In this document: piece by piece, positions 34,937 to 42,452 of the stretch
Position numbering within the stretch: the first letter of the stretch is position 1
Layout of the letters: every line of letters begins with the position of its first letter
DNA from: an uncultured Olsenella sp.
Lineage (GTDB): Bacteria; Actinomycetota; Coriobacteriia; Coriobacteriales; Atopobiaceae
DNA length: 42,452 nucleotides
Assembly (NCBI GenBank): GCA_949290055.1
Contig: CASEQJ010000015.1
Span: forward strand, 1 to 42,452
Direction: 5' to 3'
Made by a program: the position numbers and the translations under genes
The notes under the pieces: generated by a model
What the model was told of the DNA's origin: nothing
The model's input: only the letters and a program-made list of their open reading frames with translations
The model's database searches: none

Positions 34937-35232
34937 GGCAGTGAGGTGCAGTTGCCGCTCACAACAATCTTGGCGTCAACACCAAGCTCAAAATCGAAGC
35001 CGCGCTCAGAGAACCACAGGCCACAGTCAGTGATCGTGAGGGTCTGGGTGCCTGCGTCCCATGTCCAGCCCTCGCCGTCCTTGTCGGCCGTTTTGTCGAG
35101 GTCGATCTCGTTGAGCAGAGTCCTGCCCGTGACCGTGACGGCCTCGGAAGTCGTCGGCATGGCAACCAGGCCGAGCATGACAGCCACAAGAGCGACGAGC
35201 ACGGTCAGCGTCGAGCGAAAGGTGTTAGGCAT
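34921..35232 (-). CDS. Secreted surface protein, N-terminal fragment (frameshifted)
   Basis: 103 codons. Signal peptide MPNTFRSTLTVLVALVAVML through TTSEA, then a mature start VTVTGRTLLNEIDLDKTADK and GWTWDAGTQTLTITDCG, a layout common in coriobacterial surface proteins. It stops at 34921 after NCTSLPWAGA, in the middle of a beta-repeat. The sequence resumes as GGSLNYGWTYPAFGVVCQTG in the -1 frame. A GAGGGG ribosome site precedes the ATG. Most likely this and 33545-34936 are one gene with a recent frameshift or a sequencing error. Confidence 0.7.
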   Translation of the reverse strand: MPNTFRSTLTVLVALVAVMLGLVAMPTTSEAVTVTGRTLLNEIDLDKTADKDGEGWTWDAGTQTLTITDCGLWFSERGFDFELGVDAKIVVSGNCTSLPWAGA

Positions 35233-35457
35233 GGCAGCCCCTCATTAGGTGTGAACTCACAATGAGTCAATGCTGCCCCCCGGACCTTGCTGTCAAGGGG
35301 CGACTCGGCGTGTGCGTGGCGATAACTCACGGGAAGGCTGACGGGTATGTACGCCTCCTCGAGAGACAGCGACAAACCCCCGTCACGTTTCAGCAGGTAG
35401 ACGACGCGCTGCTACTCAGCCACACGCGAAAGGGTGTACATAACCGGCCCACGCAAA

Positions 35458-35523
35458 GGCCTCCCCGGCATTCCGGAGAGAAGTTTCGCGCAGCGCACTT
35501 CTCGCAGGAATGCCGGGGAGGCC
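35458..35523. repeat. Two-tier hairpin element after guaB (copy 3 of 3)
   Basis: Perfect 17-bp outer arms (35458-35474, 35507-35523), linker GGA, and an inner 7-bp stem GAGAAGT/ACTTCTC (35478-35484, 35497-35503). The loop is TTCGCGCAGCGC and the linker GCA. The inner 26 bp are the exact inverse of those in copy 2, while the outer arms are unrelated. It lies 26 nt past the guaB stop. The rest of the gap 35233-35457 has TTGACA on minus and the palindrome TGTGAACTCACA near 35243 but no convincing -10. Confidence 0.9.
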
Positions 35524-35549
35524 GACAGGTCCAGGTTCTTCTCGCCAAA

Positions 35550-37061
35550 CTAGCGGTAGCTCACCGAGTGCTGGGAGTCCTTGACCACGACGTCATGCGC
35601 GCCGCCCTCGACGATCGAGGTGGAGCTCACGAGCGTCAGACGCGCCTTCTCCTGCAGCTCCTTGATCGTCTTGGCGCCACAGTTGCACATGGTCGACTTG
35701 ATCTTGTAGATCGTCTGGCCCACGCCCTCCTTGAGGGAGCCGGCGTAGGGCACGTAGGAGTCCACGCCCTCGACGAAGCCCAGCTTGGAGGCGCCGCCCT
35801 GGTCGTAGCGCTGCCAGTTGCGGGCGCGCGCGGAGCCCTCGCCCCAGTACTCCTTCATGTACTGGCCGTTGACGTTCACGCGCTCGGTGGGGCTCTCGTC
35901 AAAGCGCGCGAAGTAGCGCCCGAGCATCATAAAGTCTGCGCCCATGGCAAGGGCGAGCGTCATGTGGTAGTCGTAGACGATGCCGCCGTCGGAGCAGACA
36001 GGCACGTAGACGCCCGTCTCCTCGAAGTACTTGTCACGCGCGCGGCAGACGTCGATCACCGCGGAGGCCTGGCCGCGGCCAATGCCCTTGGTCTCGCGGG
36101 TAATGCAGATCGAGCCGCCGCCGATGCCGACCTTCACGAAGTCGGCGCCGCAGTCGGCGAGGAAGCGGAAGCCCTCCTCGTCCACAACGTTGCCGGCACC
36201 CACCTTGACGGAATCGCCGTAGTTGGCGCGGATCCACTCGAGGGTGCGCTTCTGCCACTCGGAGAAGCCCTCGGAGGAGTCAATGCAGAGCACGTCGGCG
36301 CCGGCCTCCACGAGCAGCGGCACGCGCTCGGCGTAGTCGCGCGTGTTGATGCCGGCACCCACCATGTAGCGCTTGTTGGCGTCCAAGAGCTCGTTGGGGT
36401 TGGACTTGTGCTGGTCGTAGTCCTTGCGGAAGACTATGCCCACCAGGTGGTCGTTCTCGTCGACGACGGGAAGGGCGTTGAGCTTGTTGTCCCAGATTAC
36501 GTCGTTGGCCTTCTTGAGCGTGATGTCCTTGTCGCCAACGATGAGCTTCTCGCGCGGGGTCATGAACTCGGCGACCTTCTTCTGGTGGTCGTCGCGCGTG
36601 GGACGGTAGTCGCGGCTGGTCACAATGCCGAGGAGCTTGCCGCGGGAGGAGCCGTCGTCGGTGACGGGCATGGTGGAGTGGCCGGTGCGGGCCTTGAGCT
36701 CCATGACCTGCTCCATGGTCATGTCCGGCGTGAGGGTGGAGTCGGACTCCACGAAGCCGGCCTTGTGGTCCTTGACGGCCTTGACCATGGCCGCCTCCTG
36801 CTCGGGCGTCTGGTTGCCGTAAATGAAGGCGAGGCCGCCCTCAATGGCGAGCGCCACGCCCATGTCGACGCCGGAGACAGACTGCATGATCGCGGAGACC
36901 ATGGGAATGTTGAGGCTGAGCGCGGGCTCCTCGCCGCGGCGGAACTTCACGAGCGGCGTCTTGAGCGAGACGTTGGCGGGAATGTTCTCCGCCGAGGAGT
37001 ATCCGGGGACGAGCAGGTACTCGGAGAAGGTGTGGGACTCCCCTTCGAAGAACGTTGCCAT
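35550..37061 (-). CDS. guaB: IMP dehydrogenase
   Basis: 503 aa. TIM barrel with a CBS pair inserted at about 108-218. The catalytic loop [10 protein letters not shown] has Cys319, and the flap region is RYDQGG. It oxidises IMP to XMP, the committed step to GTP. The length and divergent catalytic-loop context ([20 protein letters not shown]) fit the longer IMPDH form seen in some anaerobes. The ATG at 37061 follows GAGGAG; the frame allows 20 more codons but they cover the -10. A single gene closed by the hairpin element 35458-35523. Confidence 0.95.
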   Translation of the reverse strand: MATFFEGESHTFSEYLLVPGYSSAENIPANVSLKTPLVKFRRGEEPALSLNIPMVSAIMQSVSGVDMGVALAIEGGLAFIYGNQTPEQEAAMVKAVKDHKAGFVESDSTLTPDMTMEQVMELKARTGHSTMPVTDDGSSRGKLLGIVTSRDYRPTRDDHQKKVAEFMTPREKLIVGDKDITLKKANDVIWDNKLNALPVVDENDHLVGIVFRKDYDQHKSNPNELLDANKRYMVGAGINTRDYAERVPLLVEAGADVLCIDSSEGFSEWQKRTLEWIRANYGDSVKVGAGNVVDEEGFRFLADCGADFVKVGIGGGSICITRETKGIGRGQASAVIDVCRARDKYFEETGVYVPVCSDGGIVYDYHMTLALAMGADFMMLGRYFARFDESPTERVNVNGQYMKEYWGEGSARARNWQRYDQGGASKLGFVEGVDSYVPYAGSLKEGVGQTIYKIKSTMCNCGAKTIKELQEKARLTLVSSTSIVEGGAHDVVVKDSQHSVSYR

Positions 37062-37111
37062 GTCGTGAGGCTCCTCTCCCCGCCTGCGGCGGTCAGCGTA
37101 AAGTTCAGGAC

Positions 37112-37117
37112 ATTGTA
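37112..37117 (-). promoter_or_regulatory. Extended -10 of guaB
   Basis: TGCTACAATGT on minus, 50 bp before the guaB ATG, with TACAAT matching at 5 of 6 plus a TG extension. It is the same as at leuS. No good -35 is seen. Confidence 0.6.
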
Positions 37118-37163
37118 GCATCCGCTCACGGCTTTATCAGACACCGTTTGCCGAGAAAACATG

Positions 37164-37190
37164 CCTAAAGGGGGTCTGACCCCGTTTAGG
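37164..37190 (-). terminator. Palindromic terminator over the glycosyltransferase stop codon
   Basis: CCTAAA-G-GGGGTC, T, GACCCC-G-TTTAGG: 13-nt arms with one mismatched pair. The TAA stop of the glycosyltransferase is in the left arm on minus. CATGTTTTCTC follows. GGGGTCTGACCCC is a common type of dispersed palindrome. Confidence 0.7.
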
Positions 37191-38478
37191 CGTCGCTGCC
37201 GACGACGTCGTTGACGTCAACGGCAATGTCGTGCTTGGTGGGAATCCACTCGACCTTCTTGAACAGGGCGGCAACCGTTATGGGCACGTAGGTCATCATG
37301 AAGATCGGGAAGGTGAAGAGGTTCGTGACCACGCGCCAGCGCTTCTTGGCGTGAATGTGGGAGCGCTCGGAGACGGTGGTAATGAGCGCCAGGAGGAAGA
37401 ACGTCACGTAGAGCGAGACGAACGTCATTATGAGCGCGCCCACGCACATGTCGAGCTCGGACTGGGTGGCTATGAAGCCATGGGAGAGCGAGCCTATGAC
37501 GAGGTAGGTCGCGTTGACCGAGAAGGACAGCAGCGTGAGGACCATGCCGGGGGCAATGGTCATGAGCATGTCGTAGCTCGCAAAGCGCCCCTTGGAGACG
37601 CCCTTGACGAGGTCCCTGCCGTAGCTGAAGAACACCTGGTAGAAACCCTTGGTCCAACGCATGCGCTGCGTCCAGGAGGCCTTGAAGGTGACGGGCTGCT
37701 CGTCGTAGAACTCCGCGGGCGCATAGCCGATCTGCACGTTGTTGGCGCAGCAGAACGTGGAGAACTGAATGTCCTCGGTGAGGGTGTGGAAGTCCCAGCC
37801 GTGCATGCCACGCACGATGCGCTCGGAGACCATCCAGCCCGAGCCTGAGATCGCGCAGCTCGTGCCCGACATCATGCGGGCGTTGTTGAGGAACTTCGCC
37901 TCGCGAATGAACCAGGTGGCGTAGGCGGAGCTCACCCAGCTGGAGTCGAAGTTCTTGGAGTTGCGGTAGCCCGTACAGACGAGATATCCCGCGTCGAACG
38001 CCTGGTTCATGACCGAGAGGTAGCTCGGCGAGACCAGGTTGTCCGCGTCAAAGACGACAAACGCCTCGTACTTGTCGCCATAGTCATTGAGAATGCGGTC
38101 GAAGGCGTAGTCGAGCGCCCAGCTCTTGCCGCGGCGTGCAAGGTCGTTGCGGTCCCAGACCACGGCACCGGCGCGCTCGGCGGCGGCGTGGGTGTCGTCG
38201 GTGCACGCGTCGCAGACCACGAACACGTCCATGAGCTCGCGGGGGTAGTCCTGCGCGAAGATCGACTCGACGAGGTTGGCTATGACCGCCTCCTCGTTGT
38301 GCGCGGCGATCACGAAGGCGTAGCTGTGCTGGCGCTTGGCCTCAGGCAGGCGCACCGTGCCCTGAACCAGGGCACGAATCATAAAGATTGCCTGGTAGAG
38401 GTAGGCAAAGGTGAAAAAGACCCAAATGAGGAAGTTAAAGACGACGATCGGCGTGAGGCCGAACTGGTTGAACTCCAT
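37186..38478 (-). CDS. Membrane processive family 2 glycosyltransferase
   Basis: 430 aa. An N-terminal membrane helix (about 11-33) precedes a GT-A catalytic domain with AAHNEE at 58-63, DADN at 144-147, TEDIQ at 234-238 and QRMRW at 271-275. These are the D, DxD, ED and QxxRW motifs of processive synthases such as BcsA, IcaA and hyaluronan synthase. At least three C-terminal helices follow, and no PilZ domain. It probably makes or extends a surface polysaccharide; the sugar cannot be told. The ATG is 3 nt after rluD, so it is the end of ileS-lspA-rluD-GT. Confidence 0.88.
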   Translation of the reverse strand: MEFNQFGLTPIVVFNFLIWVFFTFAYLYQAIFMIRALVQGTVRLPEAKRQHSYAFVIAAHNEEAVIANLVESIFAQDYPRELMDVFVVCDACTDDTHAAAERAGAVVWDRNDLARRGKSWALDYAFDRILNDYGDKYEAFVVFDADNLVSPSYLSVMNQAFDAGYLVCTGYRNSKNFDSSWVSSAYATWFIREAKFLNNARMMSGTSCAISGSGWMVSERIVRGMHGWDFHTLTEDIQFSTFCCANNVQIGYAPAEFYDEQPVTFKASWTQRMRWTKGFYQVFFSYGRDLVKGVSKGRFASYDMLMTIAPGMVLTLLSFSVNATYLVIGSLSHGFIATQSELDMCVGALIMTFVSLYVTFFLLALITTVSERSHIHAKKRWRVVTNLFTFPIFMMTYVPITVAALFKKVEWIPTKHDIAVDVNDVVGSDA

Positions 38479-38481
38479 CGA

Positions 38482-39525
38482 CTACCCCTCGTGCCGCGTT
38501 ACCCGTCCCGCCGAAGCCAGGGCGGGACAGATCTTCTCGCCCGCCGGCGTCCGGCCCATGGACCTCTCGGCAAGCGATTCTAATACAGCGAGCAGGTCGT
38601 CCGGCAGGGTGTCGGCAAGCTTCACCGTCTCTCCGGTTGCGGGGTGGTCGAAGCTTATGCGCCAGGAGTGCAGGAACTGCCGGTCGAGCCCGAGGTTCTG
38701 GCGAAGGTCGCCGCGGCCGTAGAGCGGGTCCCCCACGAGCGGGTGGCCCACGTGGCGCATGTGCACGCGAATCTGGTGCGTGCGGCCGGTGTAGAGGTGG
38801 CACTCGACGAGCGTGTAGCCGTCGTCGCGGCGCCCGGCCTCAAAGCGCTCGAGCACGCGGAAGGTGGTGATCGCCTCGCGCGCGCCGGGGGCGTCGCTGA
38901 CCGCCATGCGGAGGCGGTCGCGCGTGGAGCGGGCAATGCCGGTCTCGATCGCGCCCTCGTCGTGGGCGATCGGGCCCTGGACCAGCGCGACGTAGCGGCG
39001 GTCCAGCACGCGCAGGCGAATGAGGTCCTGCAGGGCCTTCTGGGTGGCGTCGTCCTTGGCGGCGACCATGAGGCCGGAGGTCTCCATGTCGAGGCGGTGG
39101 ACGATCCCGGGGCGCTCCTCGCCCTGGAGCATGCCGAGGTGGGCGTAGCCGTAGTGGGCGACGAGCGCGTTGGCCAGCGTGTCGTCCACGTGGCCGGGGC
39201 TGGGGTGGCACACGAGGCCCGCCTGCTTGGAGAGGACGATCAGGTGGTCGTCCTCAAAGCGAATGTCGAGCGGAATCTCCGGGTTGGGGCGCAGCAGCCC
39301 GCCGGCGTCGTCCGGCTCGTCGACGGTCGCGCGGACGCGGTCGCCGAGCAGGACCTTCTCGGACTTGGAGGTGGCGGGGGTCTCGTTGATCGTGACGGCG
39401 CCGCCCTCCACGAGTCGCGCGCACGCCGAGCGCGACGGCATGCCCTCCCCCGTGGCGAGAAACGCGTCGAGCCGCATGCCGTCGAACTCGGGCCCCACGA
39501 GCAGGTTAACGATGCGACTCGGCAT
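38482..39525 (-). CDS. rluD: RluA-family pseudouridine synthase (RluD-like)
   Basis: 347 aa. An S4 RNA-binding domain (FDGMRLDAFLA, SRSACARLVEGGAVTINE) precedes a catalytic domain with HRLDMETSG, Asp146 being the nucleophile. YTGRTHQIRVHMRHVGHPLV follows. It modifies 23S rRNA uridines. About 30 extra residues follow the catalytic domain (SMGRTPAGEKICPALASAGR, then VTRHEG). The ATG at 39525 with GGGGGAG is one base past the lspA stop; the in-frame extension upstream is lspA in another frame. The exact target position is not certain from sequence. Confidence 0.92.
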   Translation of the reverse strand: MPSRIVNLLVGPEFDGMRLDAFLATGEGMPSRSACARLVEGGAVTINETPATSKSEKVLLGDRVRATVDEPDDAGGLLRPNPEIPLDIRFEDDHLIVLSKQAGLVCHPSPGHVDDTLANALVAHYGYAHLGMLQGEERPGIVHRLDMETSGLMVAAKDDATQKALQDLIRLRVLDRRYVALVQGPIAHDEGAIETGIARSTRDRLRMAVSDAPGAREAITTFRVLERFEAGRRDDGYTLVECHLYTGRTHQIRVHMRHVGHPLVGDPLYGRGDLRQNLGLDRQFLHSWRISFDHPATGETVKLADTLPDDLLAVLESLAERSMGRTPAGEKICPALASAGRVTRHEG

Positions 39526-39526
39526 G

Positions 39527-40039
39527 TCACTCCCCCGCCGCGGCGCGCTCGCGGGCGGCGTCCCAGCGCCACCAGAGCACGAGCGCGACGGGAACGCCGC
39601 AGGTGACGAAGATGTCGGCGACGTTGAAGATCGCGAAGTCCATGAACGTGGTCTTGAAGAAGTCCGTGACGGCGCCGAGCGCGACACGGTCGATCGCGTT
39701 GCCGATGCCGCCGCCGACCACGCACGCCACCGCGAGCAGCAGCGGCAGCGGCACGTCCGGGCGCGCCCAGGCCACGTAGGCGCCGGCCGCGCACATGGCG
39801 GCCGCGACGAGCACGAAGAGCGGACCTGCCCCCTCACCCAGGGAGAAGGCGGCACCGGTGTTGTAGATCAGCGACAGGTCCATGACGCCGGGAATCAGCG
39901 TGACGGGGTCGCCCGGGACGAGAAGGGCCCGGGCGGCGAGCTTGCTCAGCTGGTCGAGAAGGACGACCGCGGCGGCGACCAGCGCGAAGAGCGCCAGCCG
40001 CCGCGCGCGGGCGGCGTTCGTGGTGTCGCGGCCGGCCAA
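39527..40039 (-). CDS. lspA: Signal peptidase II (lipoprotein signal peptidase)
   Basis: 170 aa with four hydrophobic helices. The catalytic aspartates are Asp117 in GNAIDR and Asp142 in FNVADIF, and NTGAAFSLG is conserved. It cleaves lipoprotein signal peptides. It starts at a TTG behind GGGGGAG, 3 nt after the ileS stop; no ATG or GTG lies early enough. ileS-lspA-rluD is the standard arrangement. Confidence 0.94.
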   Translation of the reverse strand: MAGRDTTNAARARRLALFALVAAAVVLLDQLSKLAARALLVPGDPVTLIPGVMDLSLIYNTGAAFSLGEGAGPLFVLVAAAMCAAGAYVAWARPDVPLPLLLAVACVVGGGIGNAIDRVALGAVTDFFKTTFMDFAIFNVADIFVTCGVPVALVLWWRWDAARERAAAGE

Positions 40040-40042
40040 GCC

Positions 40043-42452
40043 CTACTCCCCCAGCGCGGCCACGGCGTGGCCGCAGCGCTCGCAGAGGCCGTCGGCGCCG
40101 AGCTCGCGGAAGTTCCAGCAGCGCGGGCACTTCTCGCCCGTCGCCGGCTCCACGGTGCAGGAGAGCTCGTCGCCCTCCACAAGCTCGACAGCAGAGCAGA
40201 CGAAGGGCTCGGCCAGGTCGCAGCCCAGCTCGCCGGCGAGAAGCGCGTGGAGCTCCGCGGGCGCGACCAGCGTGGCGCGGGCGGCCTGCGTGGTCTTCTC
40301 GGTGAGCGTGCCGTCGGCAATAGCGGTCTCGTAGGCCTTGGTGAAGGCGGCGCGGGCCTCCACGACGGCGTCGTAGGCGGCGAGGTAGGGCTCGTACTCC
40401 TCGGCGGTCCAGGGCGCCTGGTACCAGTCGAGAAGGGCGGCGTACTCCTGGCCGTCGCGCAGCGACGCGGGCAGGTAGGCCATGGCCTCGTCGGTGGTGT
40501 AGACCAAAATCGGCTGCAGGTCGTGGACGAGCATGGAGAGGATCTGCGCGCAGACGGTGAGCGCGGAGCGGCGATCGAAGCCGTCCTTCTCGCCGCAGTA
40601 GACGCGGTCCTTGGTGGCGTTGAGGTAGCCGTTGGAGAGGTCGCCGATCACGTAGTCGTAGAGCGTGCGATAGACCACGTTGAAGCGGTAGGACTCGTAG
40701 GCGGCGCCCACCTGGTCGTGGACCTGGCAGAGACGCGCGAGCGCGAGCTTGTCGTATGGGAGGAGCTCGTCATACGGCACGGCGTCGGTCGCCGGGTCAA
40801 ACTGGCCCTCGATCTCGCCCAGGAGGAAGCGCAGCGTGTTGCGGAAGCGGCGGTAGGCCTCGCCCACGTGGTCGAGGATCGTGCCGTCGCAGGGGATGTC
40901 GTTGGAGGTGTCGACGGAGGTGACCCACAGGCGCAGGATGTCGGCGCCTCGGGTGTCGCACTCCTTGTTGGGGTCGATCACGTTGCCGAGCGACTTGGAC
41001 ATCTTGCGGCCCTGGCCGTCGAGCGTGAAGCCCTGCGAGACCACGGACTTGTACGGCGCCACGCCATAGGCGCCCACGGAGGTCATGAGCGAGCTCATGA
41101 ACCAGCCGCGGTGCTGGTCGGAGCCCTCGAGATACATGTCCGCGGGGAACTCGAGGTTGTCGCGGTGGCGGCAGACGGCGGTGTGGGAGACGCCGGAGTC
41201 CCACCAGACGTCCAGAATGTCCCTGTTGGCCTTGAGGTGGTGGCTGCCGCACTTGGGGCAGACGCACGACTGCCCAAGGTAGCTCGCGGGGTCGTCGGTG
41301 AACCAGGCGTCGGAGCCCTTGGTGCGGAAGAGCTCGATCACGGCGTCGAGCGTGTCGTCGTTCATGACGGTCTCGCCGCAGTCGGCGCAGGTGAAGGCGG
41401 GAATGGGCACGCCCCAGTTGCGCTGGCGGCTGATGCACCAATCCGGGCGCCCCTCGACCATGGAGCCGATGCGCTTGATCGCGTGACCGGGGTAGAACTT
41501 GACCTTCGCGAGCTCCTCGAGCGCCTGCTCGCGGAGGCTCTTGCCGCCGCGCAGGGGCTTGTCCATGGAGACGAACCACTGGCTCGTGGCGCGGAATATG
41601 ACGGGCTCCTTGCAGCGCCAGCAGTGCGGGTAGCTGTGGCTTATGTCCTCATGGAGGATCAGCGTGCCGCGCTCGCGCAGCCACGCAATGATCTTGGGGT
41701 TGGCCTCATTGACCTCCATGCCGGACCACGGGCCGCCGGTGCCCATGCCGTCGCCCACGAAGAAGCGGCCGTCGTCGTCCACGGGCATGACCGTGGGAAT
41801 GCCGAACTTCTGGCCGGCGAGGTAGTCGTCCACACCGTGGCCGGGCGCGCAGTGGACAATGCCCGTGCCGTCGTCCAGGGTGACGTAGTCGGCGTAAATG
41901 AACTCGCCCGTCTCGCCCTGGTCGCCAAAGATCGGCTGCTTGTAGCGATTGTGCGCGAGCTGCTCGCCGGTGGCGCGCCAGGGCTCGCCGTCCTCGCCGC
42001 GCACGAGCTCGACCTCGCCGTAGCCAAACTTCTCGGCGCAGCGCTCGGCCAGCGCCTCGGCCACGATCTCCGCGCGGCCGTCATGGACAAGCGCGACGTA
42101 GGTGGCCTCGGGGTGGCAGATCACGGCGTCGTCGGCCGGAAGGGTCCACGGCGTGGTGGTCCAGATGTCCACGAAGAGCCTGCCGGCCCAGGCCTCGAGG
42201 CCCTCCGGCACCGTGGTCATCTCAAAGCGCACAAAGATCGCGGGGCTGACCTCGTCGCCGTACTCGATCTCCGCCTCGGCGAGGGCCGTGTGGCAGTGCG
42301 AGCACCAGTGCACGGGCTTGGAGCCCTGGGTAATGGCGCCGGCGTCGAAGATCGCCTTGAAGATCTCCACGTCCGTGGCGTCGTAGTCGTTCACGTAGGT
42401 GAGGTAGGGGTTGTCCCACTCGCCCAGCACGCCCAGGCGCTTGAAGCCCTGG
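40043..42452 (-). CDS. ileS: Isoleucyl-tRNA synthetase, N-terminus outside the window
   Basis: About 803 codons are visible. The frame runs through the right edge (QGFKRLGVLGEWDNPYLTYV), so the HIGH motif and true start are missing. It has the editing domain (TTPWTLPADDAV, then GTGIVHCAPGHG), WCISRQRNWG, KMSKS in GRKMSKSLGNV, the anticodon domain, and a C-terminal zinc site CPRCWNFRELGADGLCERCG. It charges tRNA-Ile. First visible gene of ileS-lspA-rluD-GT. Confidence 0.96.
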   Translation of the reverse strand, partial: QGFKRLGVLGEWDNPYLTYVNDYDATDVEIFKAIFDAGAITQGSKPVHWCSHCHTALAEAEIEYGDEVSPAIFVRFEMTTVPEGLEAWAGRLFVDIWTTTPWTLPADDAVICHPEATYVALVHDGRAEIVAEALAERCAEKFGYGEVELVRGEDGEPWRATGEQLAHNRYKQPIFGDQGETGEFIYADYVTLDDGTGIVHCAPGHGVDDYLAGQKFGIPTVMPVDDDGRFFVGDGMGTGGPWSGMEVNEANPKIIAWLRERGTLILHEDISHSYPHCWRCKEPVIFRATSQWFVSMDKPLRGGKSLREQALEELAKVKFYPGHAIKRIGSMVEGRPDWCISRQRNWGVPIPAFTCADCGETVMNDDTLDAVIELFRTKGSDAWFTDDPASYLGQSCVCPKCGSHHLKANRDILDVWWDSGVSHTAVCRHRDNLEFPADMYLEGSDQHRGWFMSSLMTSVGAYGVAPYKSVVSQGFTLDGQGRKMSKSLGNVIDPNKECDTRGADILRLWVTSVDTSNDIPCDGTILDHVGEAYRRFRNTLRFLLGEIEGQFDPATDAVPYDELLPYDKLALARLCQVHDQVGAAYESYRFNVVYRTLYDYVIGDLSNGYLNATKDRVYCGEKDGFDRRSALTVCAQILSMLVHDLQPILVYTTDEAMAYLPASLRDGQEYAALLDWYQAPWTAEEYEPYLAAYDAVVEARAAFTKAYETAIADGTLTEKTTQAARATLVAPAELHALLAGELGCDLAEPFVCSAVELVEGDELSCTVEPATGEKCPRCWNFRELGADGLCERCGHAVAALGE

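Noticed and set aside
34921..34960. Programmed -1 frameshift in the surface protein gene
   Set aside because: No A/T-rich slippery heptamer or clear downstream pseudoknot; an indel or sequencing error is simpler.

Overview
This is a high-GC stretch of bacterial chromosome. The closest fit is an actinobacterium of the class Coriobacteriia, probably Atopobiaceae (Olsenella-like). The basis is the GC-rich coding bias, an actinobacterial integration host factor (mihF) beside gmk and rpoZ, a pyrRBCKDF operon with a class 1B dihydroorotate dehydrogenase, and a dnaG-rpoD-type arrangement. The taxon is an inference from gene content; no search was run. Almost everything reads on the minus strand. Only a gene end at the left edge and one two-gene unit near 30 kb read on plus.

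Layout, left to right. 1-4.3 kb: comEA-comEC-holA (DNA uptake and clamp loader), closed by a hairpin terminator. 4.3-6.8 kb: mihF-gmk-rpoZ-thiI. 6.9-12.3 kb: the pyrimidine operon pyrR-pyrB-pyrC-pyrK-pyrD-pyrF, behind a PyrR-type attenuator leader. 12.3-13.0 kb: tRNA-Asn with its own promoter and terminator, a long inverted repeat, and an array of about eight 30-bp repeats arranged head to head. 13.0-24.9 kb: a long translation and replication block running rimP-nusA-infB-rbfA-nrnA-truB-ribF-dnaG, then rpoD and a small membrane protein. Most junctions overlap or lie a few bases apart.

24.9-30.7 kb is the accessory part. It holds an FHA protein, a transmembrane Ser/Thr kinase with an extracytoplasmic WG-repeat sensor, and a coiled-coil/membrane/EF-hand/leucine-rich-repeat protein, all on minus. 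Two small unknown genes diverge from them on plus. The block looks like an uncharacterised signalling module between rimP and leuS. 30.8-33.4 kb: leuS. 33.5-35.2 kb: a secreted wall-anchored protein gene, AT-richer than its surroundings and broken by a frameshift. 35.5-42.4 kb: guaB, then a second run ileS-lspA-rluD-glycosyltransferase, with ileS cut by the right edge.

The non-coding DNA is unusual. Three 66-70-bp elements (in the ribF coding start, after leuS and after guaB) share one architecture: variable but fully complementary outer and inner stems around a conserved 12-nt loop. A 58-bp terminator-like element occurs twice, each time directly after a minus-strand gene. Several shorter palindromes sit at gene boundaries. 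These, the 12.7-kb repeat array and the kinase/FHA/LRR cluster are the parts most worth following up.
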